This document shows, in pieces, positions 6,313-6,649 of a stretch of DNA of 6,649 nucleotides. This DNA is from Armatimonadota bacterium (GTDB lineage Bacteria > Armatimonadota > Armatimonadia > Armatimonadales > Armatimonadaceae), in NCBI GenBank assembly GCA_014381035.1, contig JACMIS010000886.1, forward strand, positions 1 through 6,649. Reading direction: 5' to 3'. Every line of letters starts with the position of its first letter. Positions within the stretch are counted from its first letter, which is position 1. The notes beneath the pieces are model-generated. The model was not told the origin of the DNA. It searched no databases and worked only from the letters and a program-made list of their open reading frames with translations. A program made the position numbers and the translations under genes.

Positions 6313-6649
6313 TTTCGCGAGTTCCGCCCGATCTACGGCCCGTTCGAAGCCGGGCTGGAGCGCTTCGTCAAACTCGACAAGCCCGACTTCATCGGCAAGG
6401 CCGCCGCGCTAAAGGAAAAGGCCGCCGGTCCGCAACGCACCCGCGTTTTCATGGTGGTCGACGCCACCGATTCCGACGTGATGGGTGACGAGCCGATCTG
6501 GGTCGATGGCAAGGTGGTGGGCTGGGTTACCTCGGGCGGCTACGGCCACCATGTGGACCAGTCGCTGGCGCAAGGTTATATCCCGACCGAACTGGTAAAA
6601 CCCGATATGAAAATGGAGATTGAAATCCTCGGTGAACGGCGGCCCGCAC
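6301..6649 (+). CDS. GcvT-domain FAD-dependent dimethylglycine/sarcosine dehydrogenase-like protein, 5'-truncated, runs off the window
   Basis: Frame 1 is open to the end of the window and encodes about 116 residues of an aminomethyltransferase (GcvT-fold) C-terminal region of the kind fused to FAD-dependent demethylating dehydrogenases. Seen: TWFREFRPIYGPFEAGL, then RFVKLDKPDFIGK, GDEPIWVDGKVVGWVTSGGY and EIEILGERRPA. All are typical of this family, which removes methyl groups from dimethylglycine or sarcosine and passes the one-carbon unit to tetrahydrofolate. The FAD domain and most of the GcvT domain that should precede it are absent: sequence upstream of about 6301 is antisense to the helicase and does not resemble the family, although the frame is formally open there. 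The gene is therefore cut by the island or by an assembly join. Its base composition is richer in GC than the operon (41 of 60 bases in 6421-6480). The host would be alphaproteobacterium-like; the exact substrate cannot be told from this fragment. Confidence 0.82.

Overview
The window holds a two-gene, minus-strand operon of about 6.2 kb, flanked by fragments of two unrelated plus-strand genes. The operon encodes a DinG/XPD-type superfamily 2 helicase (upstream gene, 6279 down to 3118) and a large protein with the architecture of the prokaryotic PIWI family pPIWI-RE (downstream gene, 3121 down to 110). The two reading frames overlap by four bases (ATGA) and have almost no spacer, so they are expected to be co-translated. 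pPIWI-RE proteins are Argonaute/PIWI relatives known from comparative genomics. They are usually encoded beside a DinG-type helicase and a third protein with a restriction-endonuclease-like domain, and are predicted to act against invading plasmids or phages, possibly on R-loops or RNA/DNA hybrids. Here the first two partners are present and the third is not visible.

Layout: 1-66 is the 3' end of an unrecognised plus-strand gene. 67-109 is a short convergent gap. 110-3121 (minus) is the pPIWI-RE protein. 3118-6279 (minus) is the helicase, which carries a 90-bp in-frame, hairpin-forming insertion at about 5549-5646. About 6280-6312 is an abrupt junction. 6301-6649 (plus) is an internal to C-terminal part of a GcvT-domain FAD-dependent dimethylglycine/sarcosine dehydrogenase-like gene, running off the window. 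No rRNA, tRNA, CRISPR array or transposase gene was seen, and there is no gene-free stretch longer than about 45 bases.

Organism: the right flank is GC-rich and resembles the demethylating FAD/GcvT enzymes common in Alphaproteobacteria (such as Rhodobacterales and Rhizobiales). The operon is less GC-rich and has a different codon style, and the edge between them is sharp. The operon therefore looks like a horizontally acquired defence island dropped into or next to a host metabolic gene. A metagenomic assembly chimera at about 6300 is a serious alternative: the helicase frame stays open across the junction, its upstream codons look protein-like, and there is no room for a promoter.

How the genes would work together (inference): the helicase uses ATP to open duplexes or R-loops, and the pPIWI-RE protein binds or cleaves the exposed nucleic acid through its RNase H-fold PIWI domain. 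An in-frame A_AAA_AAA heptamer directly before the helicase stop could also give a minority helicase-PIWI fusion by -1 slippage.
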